Part shown: positions 34,893 through 43,451 of the stretch, piece after piece | Position numbering within the stretch: the stretch's first letter is position 1 | Layout of the letters: the number at the start of each line of letters is the position of its first letter | Source: Paenibacillus amylolyticus | GTDB taxonomy: Bacteria; Bacillota; Bacilli; Paenibacillales; Paenibacillaceae | Length of the DNA: 64,000 nt | Assembly (NCBI RefSeq): GCF_003719335.1 | Contig: NZ_RIAS01000009.1 | Location: 62,001 to 126,000, forward strand | Direction: 5' to 3' | The notes under the pieces: model-generated | What the model was told of the DNA's origin: nothing | Databases searched by the model: none | What the model saw: only the letters and a program-made list of their open reading frames with translations | Program-made: the position numbers and the translations under genes

Positions 34893-35552
34893 ATGAACAG
34901 ACGAATTGTAAAACAAATTGGACTTATCCTTGTATGTCTTATGATGATCATTATGATGTGGGAAGGTCAGAAAACCGATGCGGCTGTTGCTGCTACTACT
35001 ATTCCGGAGCAGTCGATTCGTTTGCGGATTCTAGCGAATTCCGATGCGGCCGGAGATCAGCTCGTGAAACGTGAGATTCGGGATGCAGTCGTTGCACAGA
35101 TGGGCGAATGGGTTGGAGCGCTGGAGAATCCGCAAAGTCTGGAGCAGGCAAGGCATGTCATTCGGGAGCATCTGTCCGAGATTGAGAATCGGGTAGGGGA
35201 AGAGTTAATGAAACGTGGTCTAACTTATGAATATCAGGTGGAGCTGGGCACGGTTCCTTTTCCAACAAAGCTCTATGGTGGTACGGTGTACCCTGCTGGC
35301 GAATACGAAGCAGTACGGATTACGCTGGGCGAAGGCAAAGGACAGAACTGGTGGTGTGTGTTGTTCCCGCCGCTCTGTTTCATCGATGCAAGCACAGGCG
35401 ATGCGCTGGCGAAACCATCGACAGTCTCTGCGGCATCCGCGGATGCAGTAGAGGTGAAGGCAACTGTGCAAGGTGAGACGCCCGAAGCTAGATTTTTTCT
35501 ATGGGACGTTGCCGTGAAAATATGGGATTGGGTAGCAGGATTATTCGCTTAA
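34893..35552 (+). CDS. spoIIR: Stage II sporulation protein R
   Basis: A 219-aa secreted signalling protein made in the forespore under sigma F and needed to trigger SpoIIGA processing of pro-sigma E. The N-terminus has a signal/anchor helix (IGLILVCLMMIIMMW); the domain shows SIRLRILANSDAAGDQLVKREIRDAV and YPAGEYEAVRITLGEGKGQNWWCVLFPPLCF, both typical. ATG 34893 is chosen because GGGGGAG precedes it; a longer reading from 34848 lacks this. Confidence 0.93.
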   Translation: MNRRIVKQIGLILVCLMMIIMMWEGQKTDAAVAATTIPEQSIRLRILANSDAAGDQLVKREIRDAVVAQMGEWVGALENPQSLEQARHVIREHLSEIENRVGEELMKRGLTYEYQVELGTVPFPTKLYGGTVYPAGEYEAVRITLGEGKGQNWWCVLFPPLCFIDASTGDALAKPSTVSAASADAVEVKATVQGETPEARFFLWDVAVKIWDWVAGLFA

Positions 35553-35608
35553 CAACCAATTAGTGATATATTTATATGCAGTGCGATATAAAATAAAAAC
35601 TAAGGGAT

Positions 35609-35646
35609 GGAAGTTTCGTTGCAGGTGTGCGGGGAGCTTCCTTTTT
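35609..35646 (+). terminator. Terminator of spoIIR
   Basis: GGAAG pairs with CTTCC around a long loop, then five T. The stem is short, so efficiency may be modest. Confidence 0.5.
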
Positions 35647-35755
35647 ACGTGAACAGGATATGCGGAGGAAGTACCTTATGATTGGATCGAACCTGAAACG
35701 TGACAGATATGGTATACTTATATGTACTGAAATTGAACCTACTTGAAGTTTAGGG

Positions 35756-37015
35756 ATGATGATATATATGACCAGAGAGCACGAAAAGGTACAACAACCC
35801 TCGTTTGAGGACAAGCCCGATAATGCGGCGGTAGAGAGAGCCAAGGTGGAACACAACACAGCCTTTTGGGATGTCAGAGCACTGTTGCATGAGCAGGGTG
35901 AGGCCGAGAACATAAATGTGCACGTGCAAGAGATTTCCCCAGTATCGGATGTGAAAAAGGCGAGTGCCGCCCGCGAAGCGGCGCTCGCTGACTTGCAGGC
36001 AGCCGCGGCCTGCCTTCGTCAAGGGAAGACGGTTGCCTTCCCTACCGAGACGGTCTACGGCCTCGGCGCAGACGCGCGCAGCACAGAAGCGGTGGAGGCG
36101 GTATTTGCCGCCAAAGGGCGGCCATCCGATAATCCGCTGATTGTGCATATCGCGCACCGTGACCAGCTGCATGAACTGGTCACTGAGGTAAATGCAGCGG
36201 CGGAAGCGCTGATGGCAGCCTTCTGGCCAGGCCCGCTTACGCTGGTGCTGCCGGTTAGGCCAGGGGCAGTGTCCCCGCGGGTCACTGCCGGACTGGACAC
36301 GGTGGCCGTGCGCATGCCCGACCACCCGGTGGCGCTGTCACTCATCGCGGCGGCGGCATGCCCCGTTGCTGCGCCAAGTGCGAACCGCTCCGGGCGGCCT
36401 AGCCCGACCCTCGCCGCACATGTGCGGGAGGATCTGGATGGCCGCATCGGCGGCATTGTGGACGGCGGCCCCACCGGGGTGGGCGTCGAGTCCACCGTGG
36501 TGCAGGCCGGTGACGACGGTACCGTCACCATCCTGCGCCCAGGCGGCATTACGGCGGAACAGCTGTCCGCCGTGGCCGCCCGTGTCGCCACGGACCCGGC
36601 GCTTCTCGCCGAAGGGTCCGGTGGCGACAGCAACAGCCCGGCGCCGCGCTCGCCGGGCATGAAGTACACGCACTACGCACCCGCAGGGTCGCTGTGCGTG
36701 GTAGAGGGGCCGCCCGCAGCGGTGGCGGCCTGGACCCGCGCCGCCCTGGCGGAGGCGGCGCAGCGCGGAGAGCGCACCGCGGTGCTGGCGTTCGCCGAGC
36801 ACGCGGAGCAGTACCGCGCCAATGCCGTGTTCTCGCTGGGCGATGCCAGCGAGCTACAGGAAGCTGCGCGCAGGCTATACGCCGCGCTGCGCAGCTGCGA
36901 TGAGCAGGGCGCCACATATATCGTGGCGGAAGCCTGCTCACGCGAAGGGCTGGGAGCAGCCGTTATGAATCGGCTGCTCAAGGCGGCAGGCAACCAACTT
37001 ATTCAAGTTGGCTGA
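35756..37015 (+). CDS. ywlC: Threonylcarbamoyl-AMP synthase (Sua5/YwlC)
   Basis: A 419-aa enzyme making threonylcarbamoyl-adenylate for the t6A37 modification of ANN-decoding tRNAs. The YrdC core begins near residue 78 (KTVAFPTETVYGLGADA, FAAKGRPSDNPLIVHI, SANRSGRPSPT) and the Sua5 C-terminal domain follows after SPGMKYTHYAP. An N-terminal extension of about 75 residues is acidic and probably disordered, more than usual. Much of the gene is extremely G+C rich, unlike its neighbours. Start ATG 35756 or 35768; the ribosome site AGGGATGAT is close to both. Confidence 0.9.
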   Translation: MMIYMTREHEKVQQPSFEDKPDNAAVERAKVEHNTAFWDVRALLHEQGEAENINVHVQEISPVSDVKKASAAREAALADLQAAAACLRQGKTVAFPTETVYGLGADARSTEAVEAVFAAKGRPSDNPLIVHIAHRDQLHELVTEVNAAAEALMAAFWPGPLTLVLPVRPGAVSPRVTAGLDTVAVRMPDHPVALSLIAAAACPVAAPSANRSGRPSPTLAAHVREDLDGRIGGIVDGGPTGVGVESTVVQAGDDGTVTILRPGGITAEQLSAVAARVATDPALLAEGSGGDSNSPAPRSPGMKYTHYAPAGSLCVVEGPPAAVAAWTRAALAEAAQRGERTAVLAFAEHAEQYRANAVFSLGDASELQEAARRLYAALRSCDEQGATYIVAEACSREGLGAAVMNRLLKAAGNQLIQVG

Positions 37016-37271
37016 GCCGCCCACCTAAGCGCTCCTGCCGACAGGATCAGGAGAGAACCTCAACTTTCGCAAGCAGTCAACACGTTTGCAAGCAGACGTA
37101 ATGTTTAACGTAACACTCTATTATTTTCATGTTAGCAAGGCGCACTTGATCTGTTTTTCAACGGAACGCTGTATCGACACTTCTGCCCTCCAGTTTCTCT
37201 GTATCCGTCATGTTTGAGTCCTTGTCCGCATATCGTGTACAAGAACCTTTATGTGACTTGGGGGTATGAGG

Positions 37272-37832
37272 ATGTGGGATGTGTCTGCCCATGTAGGGCA
37301 GTTGGTAACCATTCTGATTATGGCGGTTGCGCTGGGGCTTGATGCATTCTCGCTGGGCATCGGCATCGGCATGAAGGGTATACGGCTGCGGGATGTATTG
37401 AAAATTAGTACCGTTACGGCACTGTTTCATGTCATCATGCCGTTTGCTGGCATGTATATGGGTAAGTATGTCAGTTCCTTGCTGGGCAATATTACGAATT
37501 ATGCAGCAGGCGGACTGCTGGTACTGCTAGGCGGTCACATGATTTTGAATGCATTTCGTGAAGGGGAGACCAAGCTGGTTGATCATCGATCTTTGCTGGG
37601 TATTCTTTTGTTCTCGCTTAGTGTCAGCGTCGACTCCTTCTCTGTTGGGGTATCGCTCGGCATGTTCAGCAGTGATCTTGTCCTGACCATCTTGGCCTTT
37701 GGTTTCTGCGGCGGTTTGATGTCAATCATGGGTCTGCTTCTCGGACGTAGGGTGAGTCAGAATTTGGGGGATTACGGTGAAGCTGTAGGCGGGGCCATCT
37801 TGCTTGCCTTTGGACTTTTGTTTATATTTTAA
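37272..37832 (+). CDS. mntP: Manganese efflux pump MntP
   Basis: A 186-aa, six-helix exporter of the MntP/YebN family. The duplicated motif is visible as ALGLDAFSLGIGIGMKG and SVSVDSFSVGVSLGMF, with the membrane aspartates that bind Mn2+. ATG 37272 is preferred as GGGGG lies seven bases upstream; ATG 37266 is in the same frame. I see no yybP-ykoY riboswitch in the 250 bp before it, only a doubled GCAAGCAG near 37065-37100. Order sua5-mntP-ywlE matches B. subtilis ywlC-ywlD-ywlE. Confidence 0.9.
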   Translation: MWDVSAHVGQLVTILIMAVALGLDAFSLGIGIGMKGIRLRDVLKISTVTALFHVIMPFAGMYMGKYVSSLLGNITNYAAGGLLVLLGGHMILNAFREGETKLVDHRSLLGILLFSLSVSVDSFSVGVSLGMFSSDLVLTILAFGFCGGLMSIMGLLLGRRVSQNLGDYGEAVGGAILLAFGLLFIF

Positions 37833-37895
37833 AAATAATACATGTAGACGATAGAATAGGTAGTTCACATCTTGATCAATGGGGAGGCTAACATA

Positions 37896-38468
37896 ATGAA
37901 ACATATTTTATTCGTATGTACAGGCAATACGTGCCGCAGCCCCATGGCAGAAGGGCTTATGCGAAAACTTGCATCCGAGCGCGGCATTGAGGTACAGGTT
38001 CGTTCCGCAGGTGTGGCTGCGTCGTCAGGTATGCCGATATCACGCCATGCCGAAGCAGTTTTGAAAGATCATCAGGCAGAGGGTCCATCCCAGTCTACAC
38101 AGCTTAGTGAAGAGTTGATCGAATGGGCAGATCTGATTCTGACGTTAACGAGGAGCCATAAGCAACATGTGATGCAGGTGTTCCCGAATTCTATTCAGAA
38201 GACGTACACGCTGAAAGAATATGCCGAGAATGATGCACAAGTGCTTCAAGACCTGGAGGAGTTGGACAGCCTTTTTGCTACACTGGAAATGAAACGAGCC
38301 TTGGGACAGGAAATTCTGGCATCAGAGCGAGAACGTGCGATTGAAATTCGGCAGCGCATCCCAAGTTTCGATATCTCCGATCCGTTTGGTGGTAGCCGGG
38401 ACGATTACAATATTGCTGCGGCAGAGATTCGTACAGCGTTATCCAAGCTTTTGGATAAGCTTGAATAA
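37896..38468 (+). CDS. ywlE: Protein-arginine phosphatase, YwlE type
   Basis: A 190-aa low-molecular-weight phosphatase-fold enzyme. The P-loop is C8-x5-R14 (FVCTGNTCRSPMAEG) and the general-acid aspartate is in SDPFGGSRDDYN. Thr12 in the loop is the residue that makes B. subtilis YwlE specific for phosphoarginine rather than phosphotyrosine, so arginine phosphatase is the better call. It opposes McsB kinase. ATG 37896 follows GGGGAGG; the 24-base longer reading does not. Confidence 0.9.
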   Translation: MKHILFVCTGNTCRSPMAEGLMRKLASERGIEVQVRSAGVAASSGMPISRHAEAVLKDHQAEGPSQSTQLSEELIEWADLILTLTRSHKQHVMQVFPNSIQKTYTLKEYAENDAQVLQDLEELDSLFATLEMKRALGQEILASERERAIEIRQRIPSFDISDPFGGSRDDYNIAAAEIRTALSKLLDKLE

Positions 38469-38522
38469 TTCATCTGCACAGAGACAAGATATAGAAACAG
38501 AACATGGAATGTAAATTAACCG

Positions 38523-38551
38523 TTGATTTTCAAGTGGGGTTGATTTATGAT
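38523..38551 (+). promoter_or_regulatory. Promoter of the ZTP riboswitch-ywlG-glyA unit
   Basis: TTGATT (38523-38528), 17 bp and TATGAT (38546-38551). Transcription would start about 6 bases before the riboswitch aptamer. Confidence 0.65.
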
Positions 38552-38564
38552 GAAGGGGAAAACA

Positions 38565-38640
38565 GGGATCCGGTGTAACTGGCGACGAAGTGGGCACAAC
38601 CACAATGGAGCACCGGAACAAACGGCCGGTCGCCTGGGCA
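38565..38640 (+). ncRNA. ZTP (pfl) riboswitch aptamer
   Basis: The fold of the pfl motif is complete: P1 is TCCGGTG (38569-38575) with CACCGGA (38611-38617); then ACTGGCG; P2 is GTGG/CCAC; then GGAGCACCGG; and at the 3' end CGCCTGGGCA, whose CGCC pairs with GGCG to form the pseudoknot. CTGGCG, GGAGC and CGCCTGGGCA are the conserved blocks. ZTP riboswitches sense the folate-stress alarmone ZTP and turn on one-carbon and purine genes such as glyA. Here the terminator follows directly, so ZTP should relieve termination. Confidence 0.88.
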
Positions 38641-38680
38641 AAAGAGCAATTCTGCGATACCCGCAGACTGCTCTTTTTTT
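38641..38680 (+). terminator. Expression-platform terminator of the ZTP riboswitch
   Basis: AAAGAGCA..CTGCG pairs with GCAG..TGCTCTTT, then a T run. It starts at the last base of the aptamer, so ligand binding and terminator formation would compete. Confidence 0.8.
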
Positions 38681-38752
38681 CGTCTTTCATCTGATTTTTC
38701 GCTATAATAGTACCTGAAATGCCATGCAGCGCATATGTAGAGCAAATATTAA

Positions 38753-38980
38753 CTATAAGTTGAACTATTCATTTACACGTTAACGGAGAGGACAAAAAAA
38801 CCGAAAGCGTAGCGGTCGCCTGAAAGCTTTCTGCAAGAAAGCTACATCGGAAGCATACGCTTATCTCCGGATTTTCCCCTTTGGAAAAGGGAATCGAAAA
38901 AAAACGGGGATAACAGCTACTCTCCAGGTTATTCTGTCATTGGAGTGGACTGTGTAAAATCTTTAATTCAACTTATATAG
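38753..38980 (+). repeat. Nested-hairpin dispersed element, copy A
   Basis: Outer arms CTATAAGTTGAA (38753-38764) and TTCAACTTATATAG (38967-38980) pair, then TTTACAC/GTGTAAA, then GGAGAG/CTCTCC. Inside are ACCG..CGGT, the AGCTTTC/GAAAGCT hairpin and TTATCTCCGGATTTT..AACGGGGATAACAGC. It lies in the leader of ywlG, after the riboswitch terminator. Together with the riboswitch it fills the 545-bp gap. See findings. Confidence 0.7.
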
Positions 38981-39013
38981 ATAGCGGGCATGATTTTATC
39001 GGGAGGCGATAGG

Positions 39014-39607
39014 ATGACTATTGAATTGGATTCGGAACAACCCGGATTGCAGCAACAGACCGCATCGATCCTGCGCGAACTGGCAATTGCCGGTAAGCTT
39101 GGGTCTGGCCATGTTGTTGTTATCGGCACGAGTACAAGCGAGGTAGCTGGCCAGCGCATTGGAACAAGTGGTGCCGTCGAAGTGGCAGAGCAGTTGCTTG
39201 CAGGAATTCGTGAGGTGCAGACGGAGTTTGGTTTCGACACTGTATTCCAGTGCTGTGAACACCTGAACCGGGCGCTTGTCATGGAACGTGCATTGCTTCA
39301 TCGGCTCGGACTGACAGAGGTTGGCGCTGTACCTGTGCCAAAAGCGGGTGGTTCCATGGCATCTACCGCCTATCGTTCACTTTCCGATCCATGTCTGGCT
39401 GAACATATTCAAGCCCATGCAGGTCTGGATATCGGAGAGACAATGATTGGCATGCATCTTCGCCATGTCGCGGTTCCTTTTCGGACATCGCTTCGTTACA
39501 TTGGAGAGGCTCGTGTCACAGCAGCACTTACACGTCCGAAGCTGATTGGCGGCGAACGTGCGGTTTATCGAATGGAAGAAGAGCCTAATGCTACTTTTTG
39601 TGACTAA
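39014..39607 (+). CDS. ywlG: TIGR01440/UPF0340 family protein YwlG
   Basis: A 197-aa soluble protein of the YwlG family, unknown in function, with GSGHVVVIGTSTSEVAGQRIGTSGA, FQCCEHLNRALVMERA and VPKAGGSMAS as family blocks. It is followed by glyA, with only a structured intergenic element between, and is preceded by a ZTP riboswitch, so it is predicted to be induced with glyA under folate stress. ATG 39014 follows GGGAGGCGATAGG. The rpiB gene found between ywlE and ywlG in B. subtilis is missing here. Confidence 0.88.
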   Translation: MTIELDSEQPGLQQQTASILRELAIAGKLGSGHVVVIGTSTSEVAGQRIGTSGAVEVAEQLLAGIREVQTEFGFDTVFQCCEHLNRALVMERALLHRLGLTEVGAVPVPKAGGSMASTAYRSLSDPCLAEHIQAHAGLDIGETMIGMHLRHVAVPFRTSLRYIGEARVTAALTRPKLIGGERAVYRMEEEPNATFCD

Positions 39608-39609
39608 CG

Positions 39610-39729
39610 TATAAAGCAAAATGATGTTTACACGAAAACGGAGAGTGCAACACCAATCTGGGGATAGCAGCGATCGTAAGATGGTGATGCAATTGAAGTC
39701 AGAAGTGTAACCTGATGATTTGCTTTATA
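39610..39729 (+). repeat. Nested-hairpin dispersed element, copy D (short form)
   Basis: Outer arms TATAAAGCAAA (39610-39620) and TTTGCTTTATA (39719-39729) pair perfectly; then TTTACAC with GTGTAA; then TGCAACACCA with TGGTGATGCA. The 5' stretch TTTACACG-NN-AACGGAGAG is shared with copy A and GGGGATAGCAGCGATCG with the other copies. The large core hairpin is lost. It fills the ywlG-glyA gap. Confidence 0.65.
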
Positions 39730-39759
39730 ACTTCATTATAATTTAGGAGGAATTTAATC

Positions 39760-41007
39760 ATGGAACAATTGCGTAAAAATGACCCTGCAGTATTGGAAGC
39801 GATGAATCTTGAACTGAAACGTCAACAGAACAACATTGAGCTGATCGCATCAGAGAACATCGTAAGTGAAGCGGTAATTGAAGCACTTGGCTCCGTTCTG
39901 ACGAATAAGTACGCTGAAGGTTATCCAGGCAAACGTTACTATGGCGGCTGTGAGCATGTCGATATCGTTGAAGATATCGCGCGCGATCGTGCGAAAGAAT
40001 TGTTTGGTGCGGAGCATGCGAACGTGCAGCCGCACTCTGGCGCACAAGCAAACATGGCTGTATATCTGGCAGCATTGAAGCCTGGTGATACCGTTCTGGG
40101 TATGAATCTGGCACATGGCGGTCACTTGACGCATGGTAGCCCGGTTAATGCTTCTGGTTTGTTGTACAACTTCGTTGCGTATGGCGTTCAAGAAGACACA
40201 TTCCTCATTGATTATGATGAAGTTCGCAAAGCGGCATTCAAACACCGCCCTCGTCTGATCGTAGCAGGCGCAAGTGCATACCCACGTACGATTGATTTTG
40301 AAAAGCTGGCTTCCATCGCCAATGATGTTGGCGCGCTGTTCATGGTCGATATGGCACACATTGCAGGACTTGTTGCAGCTGGACTGCATCCTAACCCGGT
40401 GCCTCATGCGCACTTCGTTACAACAACAACACACAAAACGCTGCGCGGACCCCGTGGCGGTATGATCCTGTGCCGGAAGTCATGGGCAGCTGCCATTGAT
40501 AAAGCGGTATTCCCAGGTTCCCAAGGTGGACCTTTGATGCATGTGATCGCTTCAAAAGCTGTAGCGTTTGGTGAAGCTTTGCAGCCTTCGTTCAAAACGT
40601 ATGCTCAGAACGTGGTAAAAAACGCACAAGTGTTGGCTGAAACATTGATCGGTGAAGGATTGAACATCGTATCCGGCGGTACAGACAACCACTTGATGCT
40701 GATCGATACTCGTAGCGTAAACATCACGGGTAAAGAAGCAGAACACGTGCTTGATTCCATCGGTATTACCGTGAACAAAAACGCGATTCCGTTTGATCCA
40801 ACAAGTCCGTTTATCACGAGCGGTATCCGTATTGGTACACCTGCGGCGACTTCCCGCGGTATGGATGAGAAAGCAATGGTAGCGATCGGTAAGATCATTG
40901 CCAAGACGCTTAAAAATCCAAAAGACACAGCAACACTTGATCAGGCACGCGCAGAGGTAACTGCCTTGACTGACCAATACCCGCTCTACACCGACCTTAA
41001 ATACTAG
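39760..41007 (+). CDS. glyA: Serine hydroxymethyltransferase
   Basis: A 415-aa PLP enzyme that converts serine and tetrahydrofolate to glycine and 5,10-methylene-THF, the main entry to one-carbon metabolism. The PLP lysine lies in [14 protein letters not shown]; other blocks are [34 protein letters not shown] and [16 protein letters not shown] 39760 follows TAGGAGG. Regulation by the upstream ZTP riboswitch is likely through ywlG read-through. Confidence 0.97.
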   Translation: MEQLRKNDPAVLEAMNLELKRQQNNIELIASENIVSEAVIEALGSVLTNKYAEGYPGKRYYGGCEHVDIVEDIARDRAKELFGAEHANVQPHSGAQANMAVYLAALKPGDTVLGMNLAHGGHLTHGSPVNASGLLYNFVAYGVQEDTFLIDYDEVRKAAFKHRPRLIVAGASAYPRTIDFEKLASIANDVGALFMVDMAHIAGLVAAGLHPNPVPHAHFVTTTTHKTLRGPRGGMILCRKSWAAAIDKAVFPGSQGGPLMHVIASKAVAFGEALQPSFKTYAQNVVKNAQVLAETLIGEGLNIVSGGTDNHLMLIDTRSVNITGKEAEHVLDSIGITVNKNAIPFDPTSPFITSGIRIGTPAATSRGMDEKAMVAIGKIIAKTLKNPKDTATLDQARAEVTALTDQYPLYTDLKY

Positions 41008-41022
41008 TATTACTTATAAATA

Positions 41023-41246
41023 TTGCTCGTGCTGTTTGTCTTTGAAGGTTGTTAAAATGGAATACAAAGTAACGAAGTGAGCAGAATGAGGCCGTAGAAG
41101 CGGAGCGCTCGCATTTATCCCCGAATTTTCACCTTTCTAAGGTGATCATAAAATTTGGGGATAACGGCGATCGAAGGAGCATTCTGGTGGCGGAGTGGTA
41201 TTGTATTTAACATTTTGCTATTCAACTCACACAACAGCACGAGCAA
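41023..41246 (+). repeat. Nested-hairpin dispersed element, copy B
   Basis: Outer arms TTGCTCGTGCTGTTTGT (41023-41039) and ACAACAGCACGAGCAA (41231-41246) pair; then GTTAAA/TTTAAC; then CAGAATG (41082-41088) with CATTCTG (41180-41186). The core hairpin is TTATCCCCGAATTTT / AAAATTTGGGGATAA with an inner CACCTT/AAGGTG, followed by CGGCGATCG. It lies between the glyA stop and the glyA terminator, so it is in the 3' untranslated part of that transcript. Confidence 0.75.
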
Positions 41247-41248
41247 AC

Positions 41249-41283
41249 AGGACCGGATGAATCATTTTCCGGTCCTATTTTTG
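41249..41283 (+). terminator. Terminator of glyA
   Basis: AGGACCGGA pairs with TCCGGTCCT, then ATTTTTGT. Confidence 0.85.
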
Positions 41284-41438
41284 TAGGATTTGCTTTTCTG
41301 TAATGATTAGGTGCCCTTTGATGGTGTAATTCAGTGTGGGTGATGATATAATATACAGGATTTATCGAGCCTGTGAATGACGGCTAGGTATATTTGGAAA
41401 TGCTTAACTCATGAAGAACTTACCGGAGGGACAATTTA

Positions 41439-42068
41439 ATGGGAAAATTAGTAATATGTGATCACCCCCTGATTCAACACAAACTGACGTTTATACGCGA
41501 CATGCGTACAAATACGAAAGATTTTCGTGAATTGGTTGATGAAGTAGCCACGTTGATGGCTTACGAGATTACAAGAGATGTAGAACTGGAATCGATCGAC
41601 GTACAGACACCTGTAGCGGCAACACAAGGAAAGGTTATCTCTGGACGTATGCTTGGACTGGTGCCAATTCTGCGTGCAGGACTGGGGATGCTGGATGGCG
41701 TAGTAAAATTGCTGCCGGCGGCAAAAGTGGGACATGTTGGCTTGTTCCGTGATCCGGAAACGTTGCAACCTGTTGAATACTACACCAAGCTGCCTACAGA
41801 TGTAACTGAACGTCAACTTATTGTGATTGACCCGATGCTTGCAACAGGCGGATCAGCAATCGCAGCGATTGACGTGCTCAAAAAGCGCGGTTGCACTCAG
41901 ATCAAAATGATGAACTTGGTTGCAGCGCCAGAGGGAGTAAAAGCAGTACAAGATGCACATCCAGATGTAGATATCTATGTAGCTGCGCTTGACGACCGTT
42001 TGGATGATCACGGATATATCGTGCCAGGACTTGGCGATGCAGGAGACCGTCTGTACGGAACGAAATAA
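41439..42068 (+). CDS. upp: Uracil phosphoribosyltransferase
   Basis: A 209-aa pyrimidine-salvage enzyme making UMP from uracil and PRPP. It shows [22 protein letters not shown], the PRPP-binding loop [17 protein letters not shown] and the C-terminal uracil-binding [27 protein letters not shown] at 41347 suggests its own promoter, without a clear -35. The glyA-upp order is as in B. subtilis. Confidence 0.96.
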   Translation: MGKLVICDHPLIQHKLTFIRDMRTNTKDFRELVDEVATLMAYEITRDVELESIDVQTPVAATQGKVISGRMLGLVPILRAGLGMLDGVVKLLPAAKVGHVGLFRDPETLQPVEYYTKLPTDVTERQLIVIDPMLATGGSAIAAIDVLKKRGCTQIKMMNLVAAPEGVKAVQDAHPDVDIYVAALDDRLDDHGYIVPGLGDAGDRLYGTK

Positions 42069-42107
42069 GCATATTTTCATGCGGATTAGAAAAGGGGCTT
42101 TGCTCAA

Positions 42108-43265
42108 ATGTCCAAAAAAATTAAAGTTATGACTATTTTCGGGGTGCGTCCAGAAGCGATCAAGATGGCTCCGCTTATTCTGGAATTGCAAAAACATCCC
42201 GAGTCTATTGAGTCGATTGTTTGCGTAACTGCGCAGCATCGCCAGATGCTGGATCAGGTTCTTGAAGTTTTCGACATTCATCCCGATTATGATTTGGATG
42301 TCATGAAGGATCGTCAGACCCTGAACGAAATCACCATTCGTGTTCTTGGCGGTCTGGAGCCGGTTTTGCGTGAAGCTAAACCCGATATTGTGCTCGTTCA
42401 CGGTGATACGTTGACTACATTTGTAGCCAGCTATGCAGCGTTCCTGCAACAGATTCAGGTTGGACATGTGGAAGCTGGTCTTCGGACATGGAACAAGCTG
42501 TCGCCGTACCCGGAAGAGATGAACCGCCAGCTGACGGGTGTTTTGGCTGATCTGCATTTTGCACCAACGGACTGGTCTTCTTCCAATCTTGCCAAGGAAA
42601 ATAAATCGAAGTCTAGTACCTACGTCACAGGCAACACGGTAACGGATGTGTTTCAATATACAGTACGGGAGGATTACAAACACCCGGTACTTGATTGGGC
42701 ACAAGGCAAACGCCTAGTGTTGATGACTGCTCATCGCCGCGAATCTCAAGGCGAGCCTCACCGCAACATTTTCCAGGCCGTCAAACGTATTGCTGACGAA
42801 TTTGAAGATATTGCCATCGTGTACCCGGTGCACCCTAGTCCTGCTGTGAAGGAGCCGGCTCACGCGATTTTGGGGAATCATCCCCGTATTCAGTTAATTG
42901 ATCCGCTAGACGTAGTGGATTTGCATAACTTTTACCCGCACACTCACTTGATCCTGACTGATTCAGGCGGTCTGCAGGAAGAAGCGCCTTCGTTTGGTGT
43001 GCCTGTTCTTGTATTGCGCGATACAACAGAGCGCCCAGAAGGCATCGAAGCGGGTACGCTCGAATTGGTAGGGACGGAAGAGGAACGTGTATATGAACGG
43101 ACCAAGGCTCTGCTTACAGATGAAGCGCTGTATGCAAGCATGAGTCAAGCTGCTAATCCATACGGTGATGGACATGCATCGGAAAGAATTGTCAATGCGA
43201 TTTTGCACCATTTCGGCGTAAAAAGTGAGCGTCCGGATTCATTTCACAGAAAGTTCAAAAAATAA
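42108..43265 (+). CDS. mnaA: UDP-N-acetylglucosamine 2-epimerase (non-hydrolysing)
   Basis: A 385-aa enzyme interconverting UDP-GlcNAc and UDP-ManNAc for teichoic-acid linkage units and other surface polymers. Typical blocks are IFGVRPEAIKMAPLILELQ, VHGDTLTTFVASYAAF, VGHVEAGLRTWNKLSPYPEEMNR, LTDSGGLQEEAPSFGVPVLVLRDTTERPEGIEAGT. It follows upp by 39 bp and is probably co-transcribed. Confidence 0.94.
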   Translation: MSKKIKVMTIFGVRPEAIKMAPLILELQKHPESIESIVCVTAQHRQMLDQVLEVFDIHPDYDLDVMKDRQTLNEITIRVLGGLEPVLREAKPDIVLVHGDTLTTFVASYAAFLQQIQVGHVEAGLRTWNKLSPYPEEMNRQLTGVLADLHFAPTDWSSSNLAKENKSKSSTYVTGNTVTDVFQYTVREDYKHPVLDWAQGKRLVLMTAHRRESQGEPHRNIFQAVKRIADEFEDIAIVYPVHPSPAVKEPAHAILGNHPRIQLIDPLDVVDLHNFYPHTHLILTDSGGLQEEAPSFGVPVLVLRDTTERPEGIEAGTLELVGTEEERVYERTKALLTDEALYASMSQAANPYGDGHASERIVNAILHHFGVKSERPDSFHRKFKK

Positions 43266-43323
43266 TTCACATTTTCTGTTGGATTTATAGAGGGGATAGC
43301 ATACAGTTAAACTGTACGGTTTA

Positions 43324-43372
43324 CGCGGGTTTATGGGCTTTATTGAGCTGTAGACCCGTCGTTTCTCCCTTT
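43324..43372 (+). terminator. Possible terminator of mnaA
   Basis: GCGGGTTTA..GGGCT can pair with AGCT..TAGACCCG, followed by TTTCTCCCTTT. The T run is broken, so this is a weak call. Confidence 0.4.
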
Positions 43373-43392
43373 AAAACGCTAAAATCAATCAA

Positions 43393-43422
43393 TTGACAAA
43401 GGCTCTCATCATTCAGTAAAAT
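43393..43422 (+). promoter_or_regulatory. Promoter of the ATP synthase operon
   Basis: TTGACA (43393-43398), an 18-bp spacer and TAAAAT (43417-43422), 30 bp before the first operon gene. Confidence 0.65.
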
Positions 43423-43451
43423 TAACTGGGATTGCAAGGGTGGCGAGGAAA

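Noticed and set aside
37016..37265. yybP-ykoY manganese riboswitch before mntP
   Set aside because: None of its conserved blocks is visible; only a duplicated GCAAGCAG is seen.
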